8,460 nt of DNA from Chthoniobacterales bacterium (lineage in GTDB: Bacteria > Verrucomicrobiota > Verrucomicrobiia > Chthoniobacterales > UBA10450): NCBI GenBank assembly GCA_013695925.1, contig JACCZO010000273.1, positions 1 through 8,460 on the forward strand, read 5' to 3'. A program made the position numbers and the translations under genes. Positions 1-5,215 of the stretch are shown piece after piece (the stretch's first letter is position 1; the number at the start of each line of letters is the position of its first letter). The notes under the pieces were generated by a model, which was not told the DNA's origin, searched no databases, and was given only the letters and a program-made list of their open reading frames with translations.

Positions 1-1302
1 GGTCGGCTGGTTGTTCAAGGTCGACCAGGTCTCGCCGCCGTCGATCGAGATGCTCGCGCCGCCGTCGTTGGCGTTGCCGATGCGGTCGGGATTTTTCGGA
101 TCAATCCAGAGCCCATGGTGATCGCCGTGGCGCGCCGGGAGGAGCTTGAAACTCTTGCCGCCATCGACCGAGCGGAAGAGGCCGGTATTCAGGACGTAGA
201 GAGTGTCGACCGCTCGCGGGTCGGCGTAGACTTTGCTGAAATACCAGGCGCGCTGCCGGAAGCGGAGGTCGTCGTTGATTTTCTCCCAAGTGTCGCCGCC
301 ATCTTCGGAGCGGAAGATGCCGCCCTCCTTCGCCTCGATGATCGCGTAGATGCGATTGGAATCCGCGCCGGAAACGGTCACGCCGATGCGGCCGAGAATG
401 CCTTCGGGCAAACCGTGCCCCTTCAATTCCTGCCAGGTATTTCCGCCGTCGGTCGAGCGGTAGAGTCCGCTGCCTTCGCCGCCGCTGGAGAGAAACCATG
501 GCTGCCGCCGCACCTGATACATCGCGGCGAAAAGCGTGTTTGGATTCTGCGGGTCGAAGACGATGTCGATCGCGCCGGTGTTCTCGTCTTTGAACAGAAC
601 TTTCGTCCAACTCTTGCCGCCGTCGGTCGTGCGGAAAATGCCGCGCTCGGCGTTGGGCCCGTAGGCGTGGCCGACCGCGGCGACGAAGACGATGTCCTTG
701 TTCTCCGGGTGAACGATGAGCGCGCCGATGTGGCGGGTGTCTTTCAGGCCGATGTTGCGCCAGTTGCGGCCGGCATCGACCGATTTATAGACGCCGTCGC
801 CGTAGGTAATGTTGCCGCGCAGGGCCGACTCACCGGCTCCGGCGTAGATCGTGTTGTGATCGCTCGGCGCAACCGCGATGGCACCGATCGATGAAGTGGT
901 GCGCTGCTTGTCGAAGATTGGCTTCCAATTCGCGCCGCCGTCGGTCGTTTTCCAAACCCCACCTGCGACCCCGCCGAAGTAATAAGTGTTCGGTTCATCC
1001 GGCACGCCCTCGATCGCGATTGCGCGGCCGCCGCGGAAAGGCCCGACCTCGCGCCACTCCATTCCGCTCCAGAGCTTCTCGTCGAATTGGCCTTTCTTTC
1101 CCGTTTGCGCCTCGGGTGCTTTGGCCGGCGCGGGCACGGGGCTGGCGTTGGAAAAAACGGGAGTCTCCGGCGTCGCCTCGGGCTTCTTTGCTTTTGCCCT
1201 CGATGATTGCGATTCAGCGGCGGTCGTTAGGCCAAGAATGAGACTGCCCGCGAGCAGACCCGACAACAGCACGCGCGAGGCGTGCCCGAAAGATGAAAGC
1301 AT
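1..1302 (-). CDS. Secreted Asp-box (BNR/sortilin-like) beta-propeller protein, N-terminal part
   Basis: Open from an ATG at 1302 to the window edge without a stop (434 codons), so the C-terminal part lies outside. Residues 1-29 look like a Sec signal peptide (hydrophobic run VLLSGLLAGSLILGLTTA), followed by a low-complexity Ala/Pro/Lys linker to about residue 72. From residue 115 there are seven Asp-box units of the type S/T-x-D-G-G-x-T-W, near residues 119, 174, 225, 283, 332, 378 and 419 (for example TTDGGANW, STDGGNTW, SEDGGDTW). These occur at blade turns of sialidase-like and VPS10/sortilin-like propellers. Such proteins are often annotated as glycosyl hydrolase or YCF48-like; no catalytic residues can be assigned, so the substrate is unknown. 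It probably acts outside the cytoplasm. It follows the YdeI-like gene by 57 bp on the same strand. No in-frame start lies close upstream and no Shine-Dalgarno is seen. Confidence 0.9.
   Translation of the reverse strand, partial: MLSSFGHASRVLLSGLLAGSLILGLTTAAESQSSRAKAKKPEATPETPVFSNASPVPAPAKAPEAQTGKKGQFDEKLWSGMEWREVGPFRGGRAIAIEGVPDEPNTYYFGGVAGGVWKTTDGGANWKPIFDKQRTTSSIGAIAVAPSDHNTIYAGAGESALRGNITYGDGVYKSVDAGRNWRNIGLKDTRHIGALIVHPENKDIVFVAAVGHAYGPNAERGIFRTTDGGKSWTKVLFKDENTGAIDIVFDPQNPNTLFAAMYQVRRQPWFLSSGGEGSGLYRSTDGGNTWQELKGHGLPEGILGRIGVTVSGADSNRIYAIIEAKEGGIFRSEDGGDTWEKINDDLRFRQRAWYFSKVYADPRAVDTLYVLNTGLFRSVDGGKSFKLLPARHGDHHGLWIDPKNPDRIGNANDGGASISIDGGETWSTLNNQPT
1224..1232 (-). repeat. GCCTAACGA nonamer, copy 1
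   Basis: Exact copy on the minus strand, inside the signal peptide of the Asp-box protein, where it is read GGC-CTA-ACG (Gly-Leu-Thr). Confidence 0.85.
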
Positions 1303-1359
1303 CGGCGTAGTTTGGGACGGTTCCGCTTCCCTTCAACTGGAATGATGAGCGGCGCCTTT

Positions 1360-1917
1360 TCAGCGCAAGCGGCGCCCGGCCGCCGATTCCGCGATCAGTT
1401 CTTGCAGGCGCTTGCGCCGGGTTTCTTCCCGCTTCGCACTTACGACCCACCAGCCGATCGTCTTCCGGTAGGAGGGCGGCTGAGTCTGGAAGAATTGCCA
1501 GGCTTTCTTGTTCCGGCGGAGCAGTCCGCCATACGGTTCTGGTAATTCCGCGGTGCGCTGTTCGTAGGAGTAGATGCCGGACTTGTTCTCGATGCGCGCG
1601 GCGAAGGCTTTCAGGCCGGTTGGTTGCATGCGTTGCTGATGCGTCAGCGCCTCGGCGCGCCGGATGTTGACCGCGCTCCAGATACTTCCGCGCCGCCGCG
1701 GCGTGAAACGGATCTCATAACTCTCCTCGTCGATCGTCTTGCGGATCCCATCGATCCAGCCGACACAAAGTGCTTCATCGACCGACTCCGGCCACGTAAT
1801 ACTCCGCCTGCCCGTGTGTTTTTTGTAAAACCCAACCCAAAGCTCAGTCGTCGTCGCATGATGTTGTCGAAGCCATCGCCGGAAAGCAGCCGGCTGAGCG
1901 AAAAATAGCGGAGCCAT
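1360..1917 (-). CDS. YdeI/OmpD-associated family protein
   Basis: 185 residues, close to the full length of this family (COG4430-like, YdeI/OmpD-associated or bacteriocin-protection proteins), whose biochemical role is poorly defined; it is presumed cytosolic, with no signal peptide or membrane segment. Family landmarks in order: ELWVGFYKKHTG (residues 25-36), the core SVDEALCVGWIDGIRK (45-60), an RFTPRRRGSIWSAVN stretch (70-84), and the typical C-terminal SAKREETRRKRLQELIAESAAGRR (160-183, Lys/Arg-rich helix). The start at 1917 gives the expected N-terminus MAPLFFAQPAAFRRWL; the preceding bases lack a Shine-Dalgarno. It is the promoter-proximal gene of a possible two-gene unit with the Asp-box protein. 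A GC-rich hairpin lies 24 bp upstream of the start (1941-1957). Confidence 0.9.
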   Translation of the reverse strand: MAPLFFAQPAAFRRWLRQHHATTTELWVGFYKKHTGRRSITWPESVDEALCVGWIDGIRKTIDEESYEIRFTPRRRGSIWSAVNIRRAEALTHQQRMQPTGLKAFAARIENKSGIYSYEQRTAELPEPYGGLLRRNKKAWQFFQTQPPSYRKTIGWWVVSAKREETRRKRLQELIAESAAGRRLR

Positions 1918-1933
1918 GAACGATCACGGCAAG

Positions 1934-1970
1934 TGTAGAGGCGGCCGTGTCGGCCGCAAAGGCTTCCGCG
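1934..1970. repeat. Fragment of palindromic repeat (TGTAG end plus hairpin)
   Basis: TGTAG at 1934-1938 is followed by a perfect 7-bp hairpin (GCGGCCG at 1941-1947, TGT loop, CGGCCGC at 1951-1957). Bases 1953-1970, read on the minus strand, match 6527-6544 at 17 of 18 positions, and GTAGAGGCGG at 1935-1944 recurs exactly at 6413-6422. It is therefore a partial relative of the element upstream of the SDR gene. Confidence 0.55.
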
Positions 1971-1984
1971 CCATAATTCACGAA

Positions 1985-1993
1985 GCCTAACGA
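1985..1993 (+). repeat. GCCTAACGA nonamer, copy 2
   Basis: Exact copy on the plus strand in the noncoding stretch upstream of the YdeI-like gene, so amino-acid coding cannot explain it. Confidence 0.85.
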
Positions 1994-2088
1994 GTGACCG
2001 AAGCAGCAATGACTGGTACCGCCAGCGAGAGCGGCGTTTTGCGACTTGTCAGCGCTTTCTCTTTTCCGATAACTCGTTCCGCAAACCA

Positions 2089-2181
2089 ATGCGTTTCCAG
2101 TTCCTCTCCGTCTTCCTGGCTACCGGTCTGCTTCTCAGTTATTCACCGAGCGTTCGGGCCGACCGTGTAAAAGTGCTTTGA
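2089..2181 (+). CDS. Short signal-peptide ORF, possibly a truncated secreted protein
   Basis: A 30-codon ORF ending in TGA. Residues 1-24 form a convincing signal peptide (Arg2, hydrophobic core VFLATGLLLSY, cleavage-type end SVRA) and only DRVKVL remains after it. It may be a tiny secreted peptide or, more likely, the surviving N-terminus of a secreted protein gene broken by mutation. The following sequence stays open in another plus frame to 2423 (starting IDREPVYHWTD), but I could not connect the two into a recognised family. No Shine-Dalgarno is present. Existence as a gene is uncertain. Confidence 0.3.
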   Translation: MRFQFLSVFLATGLLLSYSPSVRADRVKVL

Positions 2182-2410
2182 TCGACAGGGAGCCGGTCTA
2201 TCACTGGACAGATTTTCCAAGCCTCATGCCTGACGACATCGATCGCGCCTTGATCCTGCGCGAATTCCGGCGGCAGGGGTTTCCATCTTGCCGATCACTT
2301 CGTGGACGAGGCGGTGCAAAGCCTTGGAAAGGCGAAAGTACGCGCCGGCCGCCGAGACGCGACCGGATGCGAGCGCGGCCTGAAACGCGCTGCCTAACGA
2401 CCGCCGGGAA
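2120..2410 (-). pseudogene. Possible decayed minus-strand gene downstream of the ribosomal protein gene
   Basis: Read on the minus strand from 2410, one frame gives about 44 protein-like codons with mostly G/C third positions (including SLGSAFQAALASGRV and LSKALHRLVHEVIG). It stops making sense near a CCCC run at 2277-2280, and the adjacent frame then continues about 46 codons (PLPPEFAQDQGAIDVVRHEAW ... TLGE, stop near 2120). That is what a single frameshift would produce, but no start codon or family was recognised and the opposite strand is also partly open. It could be noncoding. Confidence 0.2.
2392..2400 (+). repeat. GCCTAACGA nonamer, copy 3
   Basis: Exact copy on the plus strand, 10 bp beyond the stop codon of the small ribosomal protein gene. 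Confidence 0.85.
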
Positions 2411-2515
2411 TTACGACTTGTAACGCAAGCGCTTCTTGTGGCGGTTTTCTTTCATCCGCTTGCGGCGCTTGTGCTTGGAGATTTTTGCTTTTCGTCGTTT
2501 TTTCAGCGAGCCCAT
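2411..2515 (-). CDS. Small basic ribosomal protein, AURKAIP1/COX24 domain (bS22/mS38-like)
   Basis: A 34-codon gene, ATG at 2515 and TAA at 2411. The product starts MGSLKKRRKAKI and continues with SKHKRRKRMKENRHKKRLRYKS: more than half Lys/Arg and no acidic residue except one Glu. The pattern MGSxxKKRRKxxxKHxxRKxxxxxRxKxR matches the very short bacterial proteins of the AURKAIP1/COX24 family, related to actinobacterial bS22 and mitochondrial mS38, which bind the small ribosomal subunit near the decoding region. Family knowledge supplies the role; the sequence supplies length, charge and motif. It stands alone, with no Shine-Dalgarno (the bases before ATG are ACTCCTCT). Being this short and Arg/Lys-repetitive, it is easily missed by gene finders. 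Confidence 0.85.
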   Translation of the reverse strand: MGSLKKRRKAKISKHKRRKRMKENRHKKRLRYKS

Positions 2516-2645
2516 AGAGGAGTTTCAAGTCTGCCGATTTCGGAGTGCCGATCTTCAGCATCTGAAACCAAAACTGCGACCGAACCCGGCCACAGAGGAG
2601 CGAAGGTAAATTGATTGCCGCGCTTGGCAACTCATTTCGGCGCAT

Positions 2646-2723
2646 CTGTAGCTGGGGTCGTTAACCCCGGTCCCCGGTTGACTCGGCCGCGGCTCGGGCC
2701 GGGGAGAGCGCCCCCGGCTACAG
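2646..2723. repeat. CTGTAG-ended palindromic element with nested hairpins
   Basis: 78 bp bounded by CTGTAGCTGGGG (2646-2657) and its near complement CCCCCGGCTACAG (2711-2723). Inside are the hairpin GGGG-TCGTTAA-CCCC (2654-2668), GC-rich self-complementary sequence around GGCCGCGGC, and a GGGG/CCCC hairpin at 2701-2714, so it can fold as a branched cruciform. The right end overlaps the peroxiredoxin gene: its terminal codons CTG TAG are the element's own CTGTAG end. There is no T-run, so it is not a classical intrinsic terminator, though it may still act as a 3' mRNA structure. Confidence 0.7.
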
Positions 2724-3206
2724 CGAAAGCGCTTCGCGCAGTTGGTCGACGTGCTCCGCGGGCTTGACCTGGCGCAGGATTGCCGCGATCCGCCCCGCGC
2801 CGCCGATGACAAACGTGGTCCGTTCCGCGCCCATGTATTTTTTGCCATACATGCTTTTCTCGACCCAGACGCCGTAGTCGTTGACGATCGTTTTCTCGGG
2901 ATCGGAGAGGAGCGGGAAAGGAAGGTCGTACTTGGCGATGAACTTCTGGTGGCTGGCGGCAGAATCTATACTCACCCCAAAAATCTCGGCGTGGCCGTCG
3001 AAGTCGTCCCAGGAATCGCGCAAGCCGCAGGCCTGGGCGGTGCATCCGGGCGTATCGTCCTTCGGATAAAAATAAAGGACCACCGGGGTGCCGCGAAAGT
3101 CTTTTAGACTAACGACTTTGCCGGTCCCGTATTTTCCACCGAGGGCGCTGGCGGAAAAATCAGGCGCCGGATCACCAACTTTGAGCTCCACAGAATCGTT
3201 AGTCAT
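2718..3206 (-). CDS. bcp: PrxQ/Bcp-type thiol peroxidase (peroxiredoxin)
   Basis: 162 residues, the usual length for the PrxQ/Bcp group. These cytosolic enzymes reduce H2O2 and organic hydroperoxides using thioredoxin. The sequence shows VGDPAPDFS (10-18), the active-site segment YPKDDTPGCTAQACGLRD (47-64) with peroxidatic Cys55 and the resolving Cys60 five residues later as in E. coli Bcp, then FGVSIDS, FPLLSDPE and the helix ERTTFVIGGAGRI. An in-frame ATG at 3242 would add twelve residues, but the start at 3206 overlaps the stop of the upstream membrane protein gene as ATGA, giving the expected MTNDSVELKVGD and implying translational coupling. The stop codon lies in the palindromic element at 2646-2723. 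Two near-copies of the nonamer (GACTAACGA) lie within it, at 3107 and across the start codon at 3196. Confidence 0.95.
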   Translation of the reverse strand: MTNDSVELKVGDPAPDFSASALGGKYGTGKVVSLKDFRGTPVVLYFYPKDDTPGCTAQACGLRDSWDDFDGHAEIFGVSIDSAASHQKFIAKYDLPFPLLSDPEKTIVNDYGVWVEKSMYGKKYMGAERTTFVIGGAGRIAAILRQVKPAEHVDQLREALSL

Positions 3207-3892
3207 TTCTCGAAGAGGATAATCAGCACGCCGACGGCGCACAACAGGGCGCCCATCACTCCGGCCTCATATTTTTCCAAGGAGCGCAGTTTCACCTGCT
3301 CGATGCCGACGAGGGCGAGCCCGGTGAAGGCGACCATGCCGGCGATCGTCGCGACGGTCAGGATGACCGTGAGCAAAGCAAAGCCATACCAGCCGTAGCG
3401 AACGCCGGAAACGTAAACCGGCACAAATGCTTCGCAGGGGGAAAAGGTGAGGAGCGCGAGCAGACTGGAGATAGCGGCGAGATCGGATTTTGAAAACGAA
3501 AGCCGATGCGCACCGTGATCGTGCCCGTGATCGTGATCGTGCGAATGGCCCGGGTGTCTGAGATGGAGATGCGTGTGGGTGTGGCCGGTCAGTTGCCGGA
3601 AAATATAAAAGAGGCCAAAGGCGATGAGCGCGCCACCCGCAATCCAGGGGAAAAGCGCCCCGATACGCGCGCTAAGGGCAATCCCGAGCCAGGCAACGAC
3701 AAGCCCAAGAGTGGCGGTAAAACAGGCGTGCCCGGTCGCCGCCAGCGCGGTGATGAGGAGGGTCTTAGAGCGATTCCAATGCTGGACCCGGGCAGCGAGA
3801 ACAAATGGCAGCCAATGCGTCGGGATGGCCGCATGGAAAAACGCGATCGTGAATCCCGTGATCGCGATCGTGGTGAGAACGGAATCATTCAT
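3203..3892 (-). CDS. Multi-pass membrane protein with His-rich loop, NicO-like metal transporter candidate
   Basis: 229 residues with about six hydrophobic segments (roughly 5-23, 45-70, 78-98, 138-158, 168-193, 208-227). The first carries FFHAAIPTHWLPF, with histidines spaced as in the first motif of nickel/cobalt (NicO/RcnA-type) carriers. Between the third and fourth segments lies a cytosolic or periplasmic loop at 104-129 with eleven histidines (HTHTHLHL, HSHDHDHGHDHGAH), a hallmark of Ni, Co or Zn handling proteins. FSPCEAFVPVY (150-160) resembles the proline/cysteine motif of related TauE/CcdA-like folds. Efflux or uptake of a divalent metal is inferred; the metal and direction cannot be read. 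Its TGA overlaps the start of bcp by four bases, so the two form one operon, linking metal transport to peroxide defence. The start at 3892 is the first ATG and lacks a Shine-Dalgarno. Confidence 0.75.
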   Translation of the reverse strand: MNDSVLTTIAITGFTIAFFHAAIPTHWLPFVLAARVQHWNRSKTLLITALAATGHACFTATLGLVVAWLGIALSARIGALFPWIAGGALIAFGLFYIFRQLTGHTHTHLHLRHPGHSHDHDHGHDHGAHRLSFSKSDLAAISSLLALLTFSPCEAFVPVYVSGVRYGWYGFALLTVILTVATIAGMVAFTGLALVGIEQVKLRSLEKYEAGVMGALLCAVGVLIILFEK

Positions 3893-3906
3893 CGATTTGA
3901 GCCAGA

Positions 3907-3973
3907 GATAAACGCGGATTCACACAGATAATTTTCGGCCAGTCTCTTCGATCTGTGATTATCCGTTGCGATC
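3907..3973. repeat. Imperfect inverted repeat between tRNA-Pro and the membrane protein gene
   Basis: Arms 3907-3929 and 3951-3973 match at 15 of 23 positions, with a perfect CACAGAT/ATCTGTG inner end and a CGGAT/ATCCG block, separated by 21 bp. It occupies the leader and probable promoter region of the metal transporter-bcp operon. The words (cacagat, atctgtg, cggat) look like a decayed interspersed repeat rather than an operator. Confidence 0.5.
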
Positions 3974-4011
3974 GGTGGCTTAGATAACCCACGCTCGCAC
4001 AGGGGAAAACG

Positions 4012-4085
4012 TCGGGCTGCAGGGATTTGAACCCTGGACCTCCTGCACCCGAGACAGGCGCTCTACCAAGCTGAGCCACAGCCCG
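4012..4085 (-). tRNA. tRNA-Pro(CGG)
   Basis: Complete cloverleaf on the minus strand: acceptor CGGGCTG paired with CAGCCCG, D-stem GCTC/GAGC with loop AGCTTGGTA, anticodon stem CCTGT/GCAGG with loop CTCGGGT (anticodon CGG, plus-strand 4049-4051), five-base variable region AGGTC, T-arm CAGGG-TTCAAAT-CCCTG and discriminator A73. It reads the proline codon CCG. The C1-G72 pair is the bacterial proline identity feature. The CCA end is not encoded (the genomic bases after A73 are CGT), so it must be added by a CCA-adding enzyme. No T-run terminator follows. Confidence 0.96.
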
Positions 4086-4194
4086 AAAAATCCGCCGCGC
4101 CGTCATCGGATCGAAACCCGCCCCCCGCGCAGCGTCCCTACTTTGCCCACTTCGCCCCGGCTGGCAAGTGAATCAATCGCCACGAGAAAATCCT

Positions 4195-4222
4195 TTGACA
4201 ACCGGTTGAGTGCACGCATTAT
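4195..4222 (+). promoter_or_regulatory. Sigma-70-type promoter for rpoZ-smpB
   Basis: Perfect -35 TTGACA at 4195-4200, a 16-bp spacer, and -10 CATTAT at 4217-4222 (4 of 6 matches to TATAAT). Transcription would start near 4229, giving a leader of about 117 bases before the chosen rpoZ start. It is the only consensus -35 seen in a suitable place and lies divergent from the tRNA gene. Confidence 0.6.
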
Positions 4223-4272
4223 CCGAATCCGCTTGCCCCGACGATGCTTGCTTCGATTTCCAACGCTTCAGC

Positions 4273-4280
4273 CCTAACGA
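4273..4280 (+). repeat. CCTAACGA octamer (nonamer with first base C)
   Basis: CCCTAACGA at 4272-4280, in the leader of rpoZ. It differs from the nonamer only at the first base. Confidence 0.75.
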
Positions 4281-4345
4281 ATGGCTCGCCGACCATCCTG
4301 CAATTTCCGTCGGAGCCCAGCCGTTCCGTCCGTTCCTCGAGAAAT

Positions 4346-4567
4346 ATGACCGCTCAACTCCTGCTAGAAGCAGCCAAAGTGATCCCAAACCAGCAGTTGC
4401 TGATCAATGTCGTTTCCAAGCGCGTGCGGCAACTCGGGATCGGCCATCGCCCGCTCGTCGAAGCCACCCCCAAGTCCTCCCTCACCGATATCGCTTTAAA
4501 GGAAATCATCGCCGGCAAGCTCACCTTCGAAGAACTGAAGGACGAGACCGCCGCGGAAGGGAAGTGA
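4346..4567 (+). CDS. rpoZ: RNA polymerase omega subunit
   Basis: 73 residues beginning MTAQLLLEAAKVIPNQQLL. The conserved core is recognisable: an N-terminal segment with NQQLLINVVSKRVRQL (15-30), equivalent to the N-[K/R]-F/Y-x-L-v-l-x-A-k-R-A-r-q-L helix, then RPLVEAT (35-41) and the helix LTDIALKEIIAGKLTFEEL (46-64). Omega binds the beta-prime subunit and helps assemble RNA polymerase. A longer in-frame reading from ATG 4244 would add 34 low-complexity Ser/Ala/Pro residues not expected in the family and would start only about 15 bases after the predicted transcription start, so 4346 is preferred. First gene of the plus-strand unit rpoZ-smpB-MFS. The terminal AAG-TGA codons are part of a GTGACGAGTG repeat. 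Confidence 0.88.
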   Translation: MTAQLLLEAAKVIPNQQLLINVVSKRVRQLGIGHRPLVEATPKSSLTDIALKEIIAGKLTFEELKDETAAEGK

Positions 4568-4643
4568 CGAGTGAAAAGGGGCGAGTGACGAGCGGAGAGA
4601 CGCTGGGTTTCCTACTCGTCACTTTTCACTGATCACTCATCAC
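4564..4643. repeat. GTGACGAGTG-type inverted repeat between rpoZ and smpB
   Basis: Left arm 4564-4592 and right arm 4615-4643 are complementary at 22 of 29 positions, with perfect blocks such as GTGACGAG at 4585-4592 facing CTCGTCAC at 4615-4622. The left arm begins at the last base before the rpoZ stop, so TGA is inside it; the right arm ends 7 bases before the smpB start. The element therefore fills the whole gap and would form a long hairpin in the shared mRNA. Confidence 0.75.
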
Positions 4644-4650
4644 TTCAGCG

Positions 4651-5112
4651 ATGCCCGCTGAGACGATTCTCAATCGCAAGGCGCTGCGCGATTTCCACAT
4701 CCTCGAGCGGTTCGAGGCCGGGGTGGAGCTGAAGGGGAGCGAGGTCAAATCGATCCGTGCCGGCAAAGCCAACATCGGCGATGCCTTTGCCCGGATCGAA
4801 AAAGGCGAGGCCTTTCTCTACGGGGCCGACATCCAGCCCTACCTCCAGGCTAGCCACGAAGTGCCGGCCTCGAAGCGGGTGCGCAAGCTCCTCCTCCACC
4901 GCCGCGAAATCGACAAGCTCTATGGCCTAACGAATATCGCGGGCCGCACTCTCGTCATTCTGAAGCTCTATTGGAAGAACGGCCGGATTAAAGCCGAGGT
5001 CGGGGTCGCGACCGGGAAAGAAGCGCGCGACAAGCGGCTCGACTTGAAAAAGCGCGCGACCGATCGCGAGACGGCGCGCGAAGTGGCCCGCTTCAATCGC
5101 AAGCACGGGTGA
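4651..5112 (+). CDS. smpB: SsrA-binding protein SmpB (trans-translation)
   Basis: 153 residues, normal SmpB length. SmpB binds tmRNA and brings it to stalled ribosomes so that the nascent chain is tagged and the ribosome released. Family signatures run the whole length: NRKALRDFHILERFEAGVELKGSEVKSIR (8-36, the OB-fold start), GKANIGDAFARI (38-49), IQPY (61-64), RVRKLLLHRREIDKL (76-90), LKLYWKNGRIKAEVGVATGKEARDKR (104-129) and the basic C-terminal tail (130-153) that enters the mRNA channel. The single CTA leucine codon among sixteen leucines falls in a GCCTAACGA nonamer. Start 4651 gives the expected MPAE..LNRKA terminus; no Shine-Dalgarno. The gene is flanked on both sides by related inverted repeats. 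The tmRNA gene is not in the window. Confidence 0.97.
   Translation: MPAETILNRKALRDFHILERFEAGVELKGSEVKSIRAGKANIGDAFARIEKGEAFLYGADIQPYLQASHEVPASKRVRKLLLHRREIDKLYGLTNIAGRTLVILKLYWKNGRIKAEVGVATGKEARDKRLDLKKRATDRETAREVARFNRKHG
4925..4933 (+). repeat. GCCTAACGA nonamer, copy 4
   Basis: Exact copy within smpB, read GGC-CTA-ACG-AAT (Gly-Leu-Thr-Asn). The match with the copy at 8381 extends to 13 bases (GCCTAACGAATAT). Confidence 0.85.
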
Positions 5113-5215
5113 TGGGGAGGTGACGAGTGGCAAGTGACGAGTGACAAGAGGCCGCCACTTGTGAGTTTGCTTCTTCTGTTAAACACTCGTCACTCGTCAC
5201 TCGTCACTTCCCATC
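5111..5215. repeat. GTGACGAGTG-type inverted repeat between smpB and the MFS gene
   Basis: Left arm 5111-5143 and right arm 5184-5215 are complementary at 29 of 33 positions with one single-base gap, around a 40-bp loop that has its own small stem (ACAAG/CTTGT). The right arm is three units of CACTCGT in a row. The left arm begins inside the smpB stop codon and the right arm ends at the base before the MFS start codon, so the hairpin would cover the whole region where a ribosome binds. Same family as the repeat at 4564-4643. Confidence 0.8.

Noticed and set aside
115..894. 259-codon plus-strand open frame
   Set aside because: It is opposite the Asp-box protein, whose minus-strand frame shows seven clear Asp-box repeats; the plus frame has no recognisable motif.
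1270..1290. Similarity of this stretch to the 28-bp arms of the 6434-6585 element
   Set aside because: Only short GC-rich words are shared and the alignment needs gaps; the sequence is explained by the signal peptide codons of the Asp-box protein.
2178..2423. 81-codon plus-strand frame starting MIDREPVYHW
   Set aside because: The first part looks protein-like but the rest is Arg-rich and it overlaps the small ribosomal protein gene; no family or usable start.
2646..2723. Intrinsic terminator for bcp
   Set aside because: A strong stem is present but no T-run follows on the minus strand, and the sequence is better explained as an interspersed palindromic repeat.
3885..4106. 73-codon minus-strand frame over the tRNA
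   Set aside because: Its product (AVAQLGRAPVSG...) is the well-known spurious translation of a tRNA gene.
4244..4345. 34-codon N-terminal extension of omega
   Set aside because: Low-complexity, not part of the family, and too close to the predicted transcription start.
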